Below, piece after piece: positions 22,977 to 33,109 of a DNA stretch of 64,000 nt (position 1 is its first letter; every line of letters starts with the position of its first letter). The stretch is from Thalassia testudinum. Its lineage: Eukaryota; Streptophyta; Magnoliopsida; Alismatales; Hydrocharitaceae. A program made the position numbers and the translations under genes. The notes beneath the pieces are model-generated. The model had not been told where the DNA came from and ran no database searches. It saw only the letters and a list, made by a program, of their open reading frames with translations. The stretch is taken from positions 17,242,501-17,306,500 of the forward strand of contig JAZHRO010000073.1 of assembly GCA_037157565.1 (NCBI GenBank), in the 5' to 3' direction.

Positions 22977-25898
22977 ATGTTTGGGAGGAGGTCACAAAAC
23001 CCTGAGCTATTTGAATTGACTGATAAATCTAGAAAACAAGTCGAATCGTCCTCCTCCTCCACAAACATGGCTGCACGCCCACCCCCAAATCCCGAGGGAG
23101 GAAACCGCCCTCAGAACCCACCAGGTGGTGGAGCCTTAGATCCCATAACCCGCCTCCAAGCCCAAATGGAAATGTATAATGAGCAAATCGAAGCCATTCG
23201 GGAAACATTGGAGGAAATGCAGAACCCTCCCGAACGGAAGGAGCCTAGATCTCTTAGCTCTTATCAGAATCCCGCTGCTACAGAGACCATAGGACAAATT
23301 CGGGTCCCCATGGGCGGGGACGACTTTGAATTAAAACCAAACATAATTGGCCTAATCAATTTTCACTTTCATGGTCTTGCAAGTGAAGACCCATTTCTCC
23401 ACTTGGAAGACCTAACCCGACTTGCTGAAACCGTTAAACCAAGAAATGTCGGGTTATCTATAGTCCTCATGAAGATGTTCCCGTTTTCATTACGGGATAA
23501 AGCGTCGCAATGGTTACGCACCCTTGGGAGAACCATCCACTCTTGGGAAGAGATGCGAACAGCGTTTCTCAAGAAGTTCTTCCCAATCGGGCGGACCAAT
23601 GCGCTTCGCCGTGCTATCACTTCATTTACGCAACAAAACGGCGAACAATTTCATGAGGCATGGGAGAGGTATAACGACCTCCTCAGGAAGTGTCCGCACC
23701 ACGGTCTGCCTAAGTGGCATATAGCCCAGATTTTCTACTATGGGCTAAATGAGACTTTGAAGCAGATTGCAGACGCTTCCTGCGGAACCAACTTTATGAA
23801 TAAAGACGAGAATGGAGCATTCGAGCTGTTTGAAAATATGAGTGAAAACTCGATGAACAATGCTTCCATTGTCGCCTTTAATCGTACCAGCCAGCCCCGA
23901 AATGTCCACGAAGTTGACACGGGACCCTCCCATTCATCCACTGATCTAAGCCTTATTGCACAAAAACTGGATGAAGTCCCCGTCGTGCACAAGAAGCTGG
24001 ACGAGCTTCTGGCCAACCCCGCCCGATCTATGGCAAACACCACCTCTTCACCACTTCGTCACAATCCAAGTTCTTCTAATACCAGGCTTATCCCGAGAAA
24101 CCCCGTTAGACCTTCCTTACCGAGTGTCGCGCCAAGCGACTCGGTAAGTCATGTGAAACTGGCTTCTGCGAGCCAGTATTTCGACACGGAGGACCAAGCC
24201 TCCGTGTGCTCAGACGCATATCTACATGCGGACGCGTCTTCTGGCATAGAAGATGCTTCCGCCCTGGGGAACAACCCGTTCTCTGCCACTTATAACCCAG
24301 GGTGGCGTAATCATCCGAACTTTGCATGGTCCAACAACCCGCAGCGCCAAAACCCCGCGGGTGGACCAATGCGACCGTCCGCACCCGTCATCCCAAGGGT
24401 CCAGTTTAATCCTATGGCAAATCCGCCATCAGGCCCTTGCGTACCACAAACTGAACACGCATCAAGCCCTCTTGACAAATTGATGCGAATGATGACGGAA
24501 ATGTCAAAGCGCCATGAAGAGAACATGACCTCTCTTCAGCACCAATTGGCGCAGCAGAATGCCGAGATCATTCAACTACGCATGGCGACTCGATCTCAGG
24601 GCACTCTTCCCGCCCAACCTGTTCCAAACCCGCGAAATTTCGTGCCCCGTGGTTCTCAACCACAGGTACGACCTTCTCAGGGACAGGTTAATCAAGTTCT
24701 GCAAGCTCCGAGCATTCCACCGGGATTTCAGGCTAATCCTGCTGCAGCACCACACTCTTATATCCCCATTGCAAACCCTCCTCCACCGTATGATCCCACT
24801 GGACCCGCATCGTCCAATGCTATCACTACGAGGAGCGGTAAGCAGACCGTCAATCGGCCTCGACCTGATCCTGGGCCATCTTCTTCTTCGCCCTCTCATT
24901 CGGGATGCATACCGCATTCGCGAGAGGATGATGCACCAAAACTTGTGCCAGAATCAGTCCCATTCCCTGAGGCTCTACTAAGGGAGCCAAAAGACAAAAA
25001 GAAAAATACGCAGGCCTTTGACAACCTACGTAATTTGTTCAGGGATGTAGAAATCAAGGTACCCCTGCTCGAGGCAATCGACCACATACCTACTGTCGCT
25101 CGATTTTTCAAAGACTACACAACACCCAGGCGACAGTCAAAGAAGACTAAGAATCCGGTGGTTCTCTCGCCTCATGCGAGTTGTGCTATACTGTCAAACT
25201 TACCACCGAAGCAAAAAGATCCGGGCACACCACTGATTTCCTGTAGCATCCAAGGCTGCAGTTTTAACCGTGCCTTGCTTGATCTAGGATCTTCCATCAA
25301 TCTCATACCGACCATCATGCTCAAAAAATTTTCCTTGGGAAATCTGAAACCCACCCCTGTCACGTTACAGTTGGCAGATCGTTCTGTCAAAATCCCGAAG
25401 GGTGTGGTGGAAGACGTGGTGGTTAGGGTCAACAGTCTCTGTTTTCCTGTTGACTTTCTTGTTTTAGATATGGAAGTTCCTAGTTCACTTTCTGATTGTC
25501 CGATCATCCTCGGTCGACCTTTCTTGGCCACAGCCCGCGCCCACATCGACTGCGAGTCGGGCTGTATTGAGATTGCCGTTGGACCTGAGAAGCTCAAGCT
25601 TAACATATTCAAGGCAGCCAAGAACTTTGATTGCGATTGCATTGAGGATGACACGTCTGACGAGGACATGGCCGTCAGCGCGTGTATCGGACTAATTGGG
25701 ACCTATTCGGACTGCTGCGGATTACCTATAAACACTGATAACTGCCTGACCAACGCATACTGTGACGTTCCCCAATCCCTCCCTTGTCCAGTACCTTCTC
25801 CTGGCCAGACTTCTGACGAGGTTTGCTCCGCTTCCCATACCTCGTGGTCTGAGTCATATCCGGGCTACTCACTATCGGTCCACACTCATGAAGACTGA
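22977..25898 (+). CDS. gag: Gag-protease part of the gag-pol polyprotein (973 aa)
   Basis: Ser/Pro/Asn-rich N-terminus (about 1-60). The retrotransposon gag domain lies near residues 110-275 (MFPFSLRDKASQWL; FHEAWERYNDLLRKCPHHG). A long Pro/Asn/Gln-rich linker follows to about 650, then an aspartic protease with active-site motif LLDLGSS near residues 766-772 and flap/C-terminal motif IILGRPFLAT near 843-852. An acidic tail follows. The active-site Asp-Leu-Gly is the Athila-type variant of Asp-Thr/Ser-Gly. Gag would form the virus-like particle and the protease would process the polyprotein. The frame ends at TGA (25896-25898), followed in frame by TAG (25923-25925). Since pol continues in the same frame, these look like mutations in what was a single frame. 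The start codon has no in-frame competitor with better support. Confidence 0.9.
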   Translation: MFGRRSQNPELFELTDKSRKQVESSSSSTNMAARPPPNPEGGNRPQNPPGGGALDPITRLQAQMEMYNEQIEAIRETLEEMQNPPERKEPRSLSSYQNPAATETIGQIRVPMGGDDFELKPNIIGLINFHFHGLASEDPFLHLEDLTRLAETVKPRNVGLSIVLMKMFPFSLRDKASQWLRTLGRTIHSWEEMRTAFLKKFFPIGRTNALRRAITSFTQQNGEQFHEAWERYNDLLRKCPHHGLPKWHIAQIFYYGLNETLKQIADASCGTNFMNKDENGAFELFENMSENSMNNASIVAFNRTSQPRNVHEVDTGPSHSSTDLSLIAQKLDEVPVVHKKLDELLANPARSMANTTSSPLRHNPSSSNTRLIPRNPVRPSLPSVAPSDSVSHVKLASASQYFDTEDQASVCSDAYLHADASSGIEDASALGNNPFSATYNPGWRNHPNFAWSNNPQRQNPAGGPMRPSAPVIPRVQFNPMANPPSGPCVPQTEHASSPLDKLMRMMTEMSKRHEENMTSLQHQLAQQNAEIIQLRMATRSQGTLPAQPVPNPRNFVPRGSQPQVRPSQGQVNQVLQAPSIPPGFQANPAAAPHSYIPIANPPPPYDPTGPASSNAITTRSGKQTVNRPRPDPGPSSSSPSHSGCIPHSREDDAPKLVPESVPFPEALLREPKDKKKNTQAFDNLRNLFRDVEIKVPLLEAIDHIPTVARFFKDYTTPRRQSKKTKNPVVLSPHASCAILSNLPPKQKDPGTPLISCSIQGCSFNRALLDLGSSINLIPTIMLKKFSLGNLKPTPVTLQLADRSVKIPKGVVEDVVVRVNSLCFPVDFLVLDMEVPSSLSDCPIILGRPFLATARAHIDCESGCIEIAVGPEKLKLNIFKAAKNFDCDCIEDDTSDEDMAVSACIGLIGTYSDCCGLPINTDNCLTNAYCDVPQSLPCPVPSPGQTSDEVCSASHTSWSESYPGYSLSVHTHED

Positions 25899-26977
25899 AT
25901 TGCCCTTTCTTCCCCGCCAAATTAGGCGGATTTACAAATCCACACTGGGACCTTGAGCCCATATACTTCTCACTGGGGCTATTCATTTTTGGATCCATCT
26001 ATCCAAGAAGCCCCTCTTCTTGTCCAATCTGAAGGCCAGTTTCTTCCTCCTAACTTGTTCTCCTACCCGTCTGGGACACTCTCGTCCCAAGAAATGCCAG
26101 ATCCTTCCCCATCCACTCCCGAGCTAAAAGTGCTGCCTAATACACTCAAGTATGTTTTCCTGGGACCAAATGAAACGCTCCCTGTAATCATCAGTTCAAA
26201 ATTAACCATGGAGCAGGAGTGCAAACTAACTAAGGTCCTCCTAGAACACAAGGCAGCTATTGGATGGTCTTTATCAGACTTATCTGGTATTAGTCCCTCC
26301 TACTGCACTCATCGTATATATACGGAGGAGGAGGCTCGACCTTCTCGCGAGATGCAGCGACGTCTCAACCCTAACATGCGGGAGGTCGTTAAGAATGAAA
26401 TCATTAAGTGGCTGGATGCGGGTATAATCTACCCGATCAGCGATAGCCCCTGGGTGAGTCCGATTCACGTTGTGCCCAAAAAGGCAGGACTCACCATCCG
26501 TGTCAATGACAGGGGCGAATCCATCCCTACACGCACTCCTACATCTTGGAGAGTGTGTGTAGATTATAGGAAACTCAATGCTGCAACCAAGAAAGATCAC
26601 TTCCCGCTACCATTTATTGACCAAATCCTAGAGCGGTTAGCGGGAAATAAATTTTTCTGCTTCCTGGATGGATTCTCAGGATATAACCAGGTGGCAATAG
26701 ACCCCCGAGACCAAGAGAAAACCACTTTTACCTGCCCTTTCGGCACCTTCACCTTTCGAAGGATGCCGTTCGGACTTTGTAACGCGCCAGCAACTTTCCA
26801 GAGATGCATGCTGGCGATATTTCATGACATGGTGGGTGACTTTCTCGAGGTCTTCATGGATGACTTTTCAGTCTTTGGACCATCTTTCGACGAATGTCTT
26901 GCCAACCTGACTCGCATCCTTAGGAGATGTATTGATGTAAACCTCGTGCTTTCCTGGGAAAAAAGTCATTTTATGGT
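25899..26977 (+). pseudogene. pol: Pol part 1: reverse transcriptase
   Basis: In frame with gag; after the two stops it is open from 25926, with a first Met at 25953. RT motifs in order: RRLNPNMREVVKNEI, WVSPIHVVPKK, DYRKLNAATKKDHFPLPF, CFLDGFSGYNQVAI, MPFGLCNAPATFQRCM and the catalytic FMDDF at 26853-26867 (Tyr replaced by Phe at the first position, as also in the 2027-12995 element). Coding continues to SHFMV at 26977, where a 283-bp insertion interrupts it. RT copies the genomic RNA into cDNA from the tRNA-Asp primer. Confidence 0.92.
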
Positions 26978-27260
26978 TGGTGTTGTTGGTTGTGTGGTTG
27001 TTTTGAAATTGGTAATACTTCTGATTTGGCTTTTCAAACTTGTTTATGTGTTCAATTTATGCATGGATCATCATTTATTCTTTAATTTTCAGAATATCTT
27101 ATTTTTGTGACCTAATTAGGAGATTTTAACACACATTAAAAGTTTTAGGTCTTTTCTTTAATTCCCACACTTAACCCTTTTTATGTGTTAATTTGATATT
27201 GTTTTGCTTAGTATCTAGCTTAATTTCGGCCTTTTAGCTATGATGAGTAGCCACTCATCA
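26978..27260. mobile_element. 283-bp TG...CA insertion in pol
   Basis: Starts TGGTGTTGTTGG, ends CCACTCATCA, and is flanked by ATGGT at 26973-26977 and 27261-27265. Insertion plus duplication is 288 bp (96 codons), so the downstream frame is unchanged, but the insert contains in-frame stops. Size, ends and 5-bp duplication fit a solo LTR of a very small LTR element. I see no terminal repeats inside it and no poly-A tail, which argues against a full TRIM or a SINE. The family is unknown. Confidence 0.8.
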
Positions 27261-28343
27261 ATGGTGCACGAGGGAATTGTTCTTGGACATATCATCTCCG
27301 ATAGGGGTATCGAGGTTGACAGAGCTAAGCTCGATATCATTGCTGATTTACCTGTGCCTGGTTCTATCAAACAAATCCGCTCCTTCTTGGGACACGTCGG
27401 TTTCTATAGGAGATTCATCAAAGACTTCTCCAAAATTTCTCGACCCTTAACTCATCTCCTATCAACCGACGTGCCCTTCGACATGGGCCCTGACTGTATA
27501 CAAGCATTCACGCAGCTGCGTAATGCTGTCACCAAGGCCCCTGTTCTCCAGCTGCCTGATTGGTCCCTCAACTTTGAACTTATGTGTGACGCTTCAGACC
27601 TTGCAGTCGGAGCCATCCTGGGACAAAGACGCGATAGACACCCCTTCGTGGTATACTACGCCAGTAAGACGTTGGACGAGGCCCAGCGTAATTATACTAC
27701 CACTGAAAAGGAACTACCGGCAGTCGTCTTTGGGCTGGAAAAATTCCGTTCTTACCTTCTGGGCTCTCACGTTATTGTTTTCACTGATCACGCGGCCATT
27801 CGCCATCTCATGCACAAGAAGGATGCCAAGCCTAGACTGATTCGTTGGATCCTTCTGCTCCAGGAATTTGACATTGAGATTCGTGATAAGGTCGGAGCCC
27901 AGAATGTTGTGGCTGATCACCTTTCCAGACTGGACCCTGACCATATTGGACTTACTCTGCCAATTAATGAAGTTTTTCCTGATGAGCACCTATTGGCAAT
28001 AAATATGGCAAGTGGACCGTGGTATGCCAACATTGCCAATTACCTTGCTTCTGGATCTCTTCCACGTGGCTGGCCTAAAAACCAGCACGAGCGTCTCATG
28101 GCAGAAGCAAAGTATTATTTCTGGGATAATCCACTTCTTTTTCGAATAGGTGCTGATCAAATCATCCGTCGCTGTATTCCTGACAGTGAGTTCCCCAGTG
28201 TGCTATCCTTCTGCCACGATCAGGCCTGTGGAGTACATTTCTCTGGGAGGAAAACTGCAGCCAAGGTGTTGCAGTGCGGTTTCTTTTGGCCCTCCCTTCA
28301 CCAGGACGCGCACACTTATGCCAAACATTGCACTAGGTGCTAG
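27261..28343 (+). pseudogene. pol: Pol part 2: RT end, RNase H and integrase zinc finger
   Basis: Resumes in the same frame with [15 protein letters not shown], the thumb region ([17 protein letters not shown]), RNase H ([37 protein letters not shown]) and the HHCC zinc finger of integrase ([15 protein letters not shown] ... KHCTRC). The frame is closed by TAG at 28341-28343, directly after the last zinc-binding Cys. The codon is probably a mutated CAG, since the integrase core follows without a shift. Confidence 0.9.
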
Positions 28344-29306
28344 TCATTAGGGTCAATGGCACGTCGTGACATGATGCCCTTGCAACACATCCTAGCTGCG
28401 GAAATCTTCGACATCTGGGGAATTGACTTCATGGGTCCCTTTCCTCCATCCAACGGCTTCGAATTCATCCTCGTGGCCGTCGACTATGTTTCAAAATGGA
28501 TCGAGGCTATTCCCGCGCGCCGTGCTGACCATGTTATCTCCACCCGATTCGTCAAAGACCATATCTTTGCGCGTTTTGGGATCCCTCGGGCCATTATCTC
28601 GGATGGAGGAAGCCACTTTACCCATGCTTCTTTTCGGGCACTTCTGAGGAGGTACGGAGTCCACCATCGTATCGCATCCCCGTATCATCCTCAGACGAAC
28701 GGCCAGGCGGAAGTGTCGAACCGGCAAATCAAGCAGATTCTCCAGAAAACGGTTCGGCCTGACCGTAAGGATTGGTCCGACAAGCTGACTGACGCACTTT
28801 GGGCGTATCGGACCGCCTTCAAGGCTCCCCTTGGTATGTCTCCATATAGAATCGTTTACGGGAAGCCTTGTCATTTGCCTGTGGAGTTGGAGCACCGCGC
28901 TTATTGGGCGATTCGCCAATGTAACCTCGACCCAGACTTGTGTGAACGAGAAAGGAAACTCCAACTCCAAGAGCTGGAAGAGCTCCGTCGTGAAGCCTAT
29001 GATTCTGCTCTAACCTTTAAACAGCGCACTAAGGCTTTTCACGACAGCCATGTTCGGCGGAAGGAATTTGAGCCATCTCAGCAAGTTTGGCTCTATAATG
29101 CCCGACTCAAATTCTTTCCTGTGAAATTAAAGTCCAAATGGACTGGTCCTTTTCTGGTCTCAAGACCATTCCCCAATGGGGCCGTCGAAATCGAAGATCC
29201 CAAATCTGGGCGTAAATTTACGGTCAACGGGCAGCGTTTGAAACCCTATCTGACTCATGAACCTGCCCCCGTTGGAGAAACCGTTGCCCTGCTGGAGGGT
29301 AACTAA
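28344..29306 (+). pseudogene. pol: Pol part 3: integrase catalytic core and C-terminal domain
   Basis: Open in frame after the TAG; first Met at 28356 (316 aa to the stop). The catalytic triad is in [15 protein letters not shown] and [10 protein letters not shown], with the spacing of a D,D35E integrase. It ends with a basic C-terminal domain ([28 protein letters not shown]). Integrase would insert the cDNA and make the 5-bp duplications seen here. Expressed alone from 28356 it would lack the zinc finger. Confidence 0.9.
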
Positions 29307-30706
29307 TTCTTTGCCTCATTCTGAGTCCAGCTGGGGACATTAAATTCAGCGCTTGTTGGGAGGCACCCTAACAGCACTCACCATCCACCATCACTTTTCA
29401 CACCTCTATCGCAATCACTTCACTTTTCTCTTCACCACCCACCATCCACCCACCCTTCCACCCTGATCTATACCCTGAACCTCAGCTCTTGTTACCCGAT
29501 CTTCCATCCTTCCTCTGCCTTTCCCTGCATGCATATGAGGACATAGCATTGTTTGGCATGGGGGGGTGGATAGGCATCCATAGGATCCGGGTAATGGTAT
29601 TATACAGTTCCCACCTATTTATAAATATGCAAAAAAAAAAAGAAAAAAAAAATATATATATATTAATAATAAATGGTGTTTAGTAATGATTTGAAAGCTG
29701 AAACAAAAAAAATTCAATAAGTGTTTATGGATATTCAACCTCTGTTTTGAAGAATTTCCAGGCCACAGAAGCTTGATTCACTCAGGCTCGGCTTAATTCA
29801 CTTAAAGTATTGACGAAATAGATCAAAATCTCTCTTAACTAAGGACGTATTCTTGTACCTGAGACACCAGTACAGGATCCGTTGGTTTGCTTTTTCTTGA
29901 GAGCTTAAGTAAATTTGGTTCACACTACACATATCAGGAAAGACCAGGTGAACATAAGATCCAACCCTAGTGTTCATTAGGGAAGGTGGAGTCCTTACCT
30001 GTGCGTGCAGGTAGACTTTTTATCCCAGCATTTAGTCTTGTGTTTAGGAGTGACTCTTTCCACCAAAAAGAAACTCTCCCACCAAAAAGAAAAATAATTG
30101 TGCTCCTTCAAAATGTGTTGTAAGAGATATACTGACACGTGTTTCAAAAAAAAAAAAAAAAGAGTTGTTAAGAAAAAAGAAGAAAAAAAAAAAAGAAAAA
30201 AAAAAAAGAGAAAAAAAAAAAAGAGAGATGTTTTAAAAGAGTCAGTATATCTCATAAATGTCTGCATACTTTGTTTTTCGGTGAGCCACAAAAAAAATAT
30301 CAGAAAATGAGAGTTGAGTTTTCCGTAATCATCTTAAGGGTCAATCCAAAAACACGAGCTGAAACTGGGACCAACTTGTACTTAAAACTTCGTGAAACCC
30401 TGAGAGTGAGTCTTAAGGTTCATCTGGTCAGTCTTGATCCTTCACTATGCACAACCATAACCACTTGAGCTCTCGAGTACGGCAAAAACCTCCTGGGTCC
30501 TGGAAATCGTACTTAAGGTTTAAATATCAAGAGTCCTGGTTAGTTGAGAGATGATCTATGTCATGTGAGACTTAAAGTACTGGTAGTCTTCTTTACAATT
30601 GGTTCTCACAATATTCCATAGTAAACACACCTGTATCACCTCAGAAGAAAATCTTCAGCTTAAGATCATTTCTAAATACTATTTTGCTAGGGACTAGCAA
30701 AAGATA
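29307..30706 (+). other. Non-coding 3' region of the Athila-like element
   Basis: 1.4 kb with no gene and no envelope-like frame. Landmarks: GGGAGGCACCC (29358-29368), a G-tract motif GGCATGGGGGGGTGG (29555-29569), A-rich stretches (29628-29660), and an A/G-only tract (about 30147-30236) enclosed by the perfect 13-bp inverted repeat GAGATATACTGAC (30124-30136) and its complement (30241-30253). Small frames at 29489-29683 and 29995-30468 are low-complexity. Confidence 0.75.
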
Positions 30707-30720
30707 GGCATGGGGGTATA
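30682..30720 (+). promoter_or_regulatory. Terminal polypurine tract with adjacent hairpin
   Basis: AAGATAGGCATGGGGGTATA ends exactly at the 3' LTR and would prime plus-strand DNA. Just upstream is a perfect hairpin: arms TTTTGCTAG (30682-30690) and CTAGCAAAA (30694-30702), loop GGA. Confidence 0.85.
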
Positions 30721-33109
30721 TGTTTGCACCTCAAAACACGCCTATAATAACGCCTTCTTGTGCTATTTTCTAGCATTAACATTGCATAATAGGATCCTGT
30801 AATCGCATTTGTAAAAACACTTGCATGCATGCATTTAATCAAGAGAGGAAGAGGAGTGAAACAATCGCCTACATAGTTACATTTTTCTTCAAGTGCCTCC
30901 TTGCAAAATCACCCTCTTTTTATTTTTCCTCATGATTTCTTCTTTTCTCTCCTTCCCGCGGCTGCATCCTTCCCGCGGCTGCACTCTTCCCGCAGCTGCA
31001 TGCAGCAGCCACGCAGCACTTCTTCCCGTCACGTCTCCCTGCCAACGCCGCTCCCTATAGCTGCAACTCACACACCCTCTCCCTGCTGCAGCCAGCACGC
31101 CACTCTCCCCTCCTCTATAAGTAGCAGCAGCTTCATCCTCGCGACGTAGCTGCTGCAGCTGCTGAAAAAAAACCCGCAGCCATCTTCTCCACCGCTTTCC
31201 CCTCCCATACGTCGGCCCTTCGTCGAGGAGGCACCCGGCGAGCAGGAGAACCCACTGTGGTGCACACCACCACAGTGGGAGCACCACCGCCCAGCTCTTC
31301 GACAAGCCGGTGGGCGTGGTGCATTCCCTCTCTTCGTTTTTTCTCTTTAACGCCATTGACGCCGCTCCAAGCTTCGAAGCTTGAAGCCACGGCAGTAGCA
31401 GCAGCAAGTCCTCCCGCCCCTCCGCGACCGTCCCCGCAGTCGCTCACCGCCTCCGCGCGCGTCTGCAGGGCGTTCCCCGCCTCCGTCTCCGTTCTGTCCG
31501 CCTCGCAGTTGCACCTGTAGCCGTCCGCCGCGCGCACTGCAGCGGCCGGTTACGGCCTCGCGCCGACCCCCGCGACCACCGCAGAACCTCCTCCACGCTC
31601 GCTCCTCCGCGCCATCGCCCGCTCGTCGCCTTCGCGCAGGCCTGCAGAACCCTGCGCGAAGGCGCGCCCGCACCCGCCGTCTTCAGACGTCCGCCTCCGC
31701 CTTCAGACGACGCGACGTCAGACGTCCGCCGCCGCGAGCAAACGTCTTAACTCGCTGCCATCGTCCGCGCTCGCGATCTCTCCCGCCCGCTCTTTCTCTC
31801 TCTGGCACTCTCTATCTCTCTCTCTCTCTCTCTCTCCCGCTCTCTCTCTCTCTCTCTCTCTCTTTTTCACTCACTCACAGACACACACTACACCAACACA
31901 CACACATCTTCACCGACACACACACACACTTACACTATACGTATAGTTATATATAGTAACATATATATACATACATATATATATATATACATACATATAT
32001 CTATTATATATATATATACTTATATACATAGTATATCTATATAGTTATGTATACATACATATATATATAATATATCTCTATATATATATATATACACGTA
32101 TATATATATCTATATACTTATACATATACTTATATATATATACATATATACTTATATACATATATATATATACATATCTATATACTTATATATATACACA
32201 CATATATATATATATATCTAGATACATATATACTTGTATACATATATATATATATATATACATATATATAGTAATATATATATATACTTATATACATATA
32301 TATATACATATATATATCTATATATATATATATATATCTATACATATATAACTATACATTTATATATATATATAGATATATTTACTTATATACATACATA
32401 TGTACATATACTTTCATGTTATTTATTATACGCTGTATCGCGGGGATATCTGCACCAGTTGCTGATATTCCCTGATACACGCGTACAAAAAAAGCGTGGT
32501 CCCATACATCATCCATCCTCCATCCACACTCCACGCGGCACATAGTCGTGTTGGTTGCGTCTCTCTAGACGTCAACTGACTCGACATAGTGCTACACTCC
32601 ATCGTCACCTCCACCCCCACCCCTTTATATATATACTACATATAAATATATATCTATAGCTACTATATTTACTTTCTATCTATTAGCTTCCTTCTTAGTA
32701 AAAAGATAAAAAAAAGGGTATAAAAGTGAAAAGATAATCTTTGATTTGCAGGTACCCCCGTCTTGCAAGTAGCAAGACGTGTTTTGAAACTCTGTTTTGG
32801 CTAAAAGCCAAGGACACAATTTTGAGGGTGTGCCTCAAGAACAAGGATTACCAGAAAAAAACCTAAATAAGAAAAATACCAAAAACATAATAAACGAACG
32901 GAAGAGACGCGTTTTAAGGAAAACGTAGAAACTCGACTTAAACCCCACTTCCCTGAGTTCGACCCTGGGCCTAAAAGTGACAAGATAAAATCAATTAGGC
33001 CAGGTTAAAACTTTTGTAAAGAGATGGTTAGGTCTGAATTAGGTTAACCACTATACACATTTCAACGATAAAAATATCATATTAACAACCTATCCGGGCC
33101 GACCCATCA
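30721..33109 (+). repeat. 3' LTR of the Athila-like element 19192-33109
   Basis: Near-identical repeat of 19192-21572, including the GC-rich block, the microsatellites and the CCCTGAGTTCGACCC motif (32951-32965). It ends GACCCATCA at 33109 and is followed by the ATAGT duplication (33110-33114). One visible indel is a shorter CAG run at about 31391-31405 compared with 19861-19894. Confidence 0.93.

Larger units (their letters stand above)
19192..33109 (+). mobile_element. Young Athila-like Ty3/gypsy retrotransposon
   Basis: A 13,918-bp plus-strand element with LTRs 19192-21572 (2,381 bp) and 30721-33109 (2,389 bp), a perfect ATAGT TSD (19187-19191 and 33110-33114), a tRNA-Asp primer site (21582-21599), a single gag-pol frame (22977-29306) and a polypurine tract at 30707-30720. 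By eye the two LTRs differ at only a few tens of positions, mostly single substitutions and repeat-length changes, so insertion was recent. The coding frame is nonetheless closed by three stops and a 283-bp insertion, so this copy is not autonomous as read. No envelope-like gene is present. Confidence 0.93.

Noticed and set aside
26978..27260. Intron in pol, by analogy with spliced Ogre/Tat elements
   Set aside because: No GT...AG pair restores the frame precisely. Removing the segment plus one ATGGT copy does, which is the signature of an insertion.
29307..30706. Envelope-like third gene downstream of integrase, as in some Athila elements
   Set aside because: No frame longer than about 100 codons. 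Those present are A-rich or T-rich low complexity without a signal peptide or a credible transmembrane pattern.
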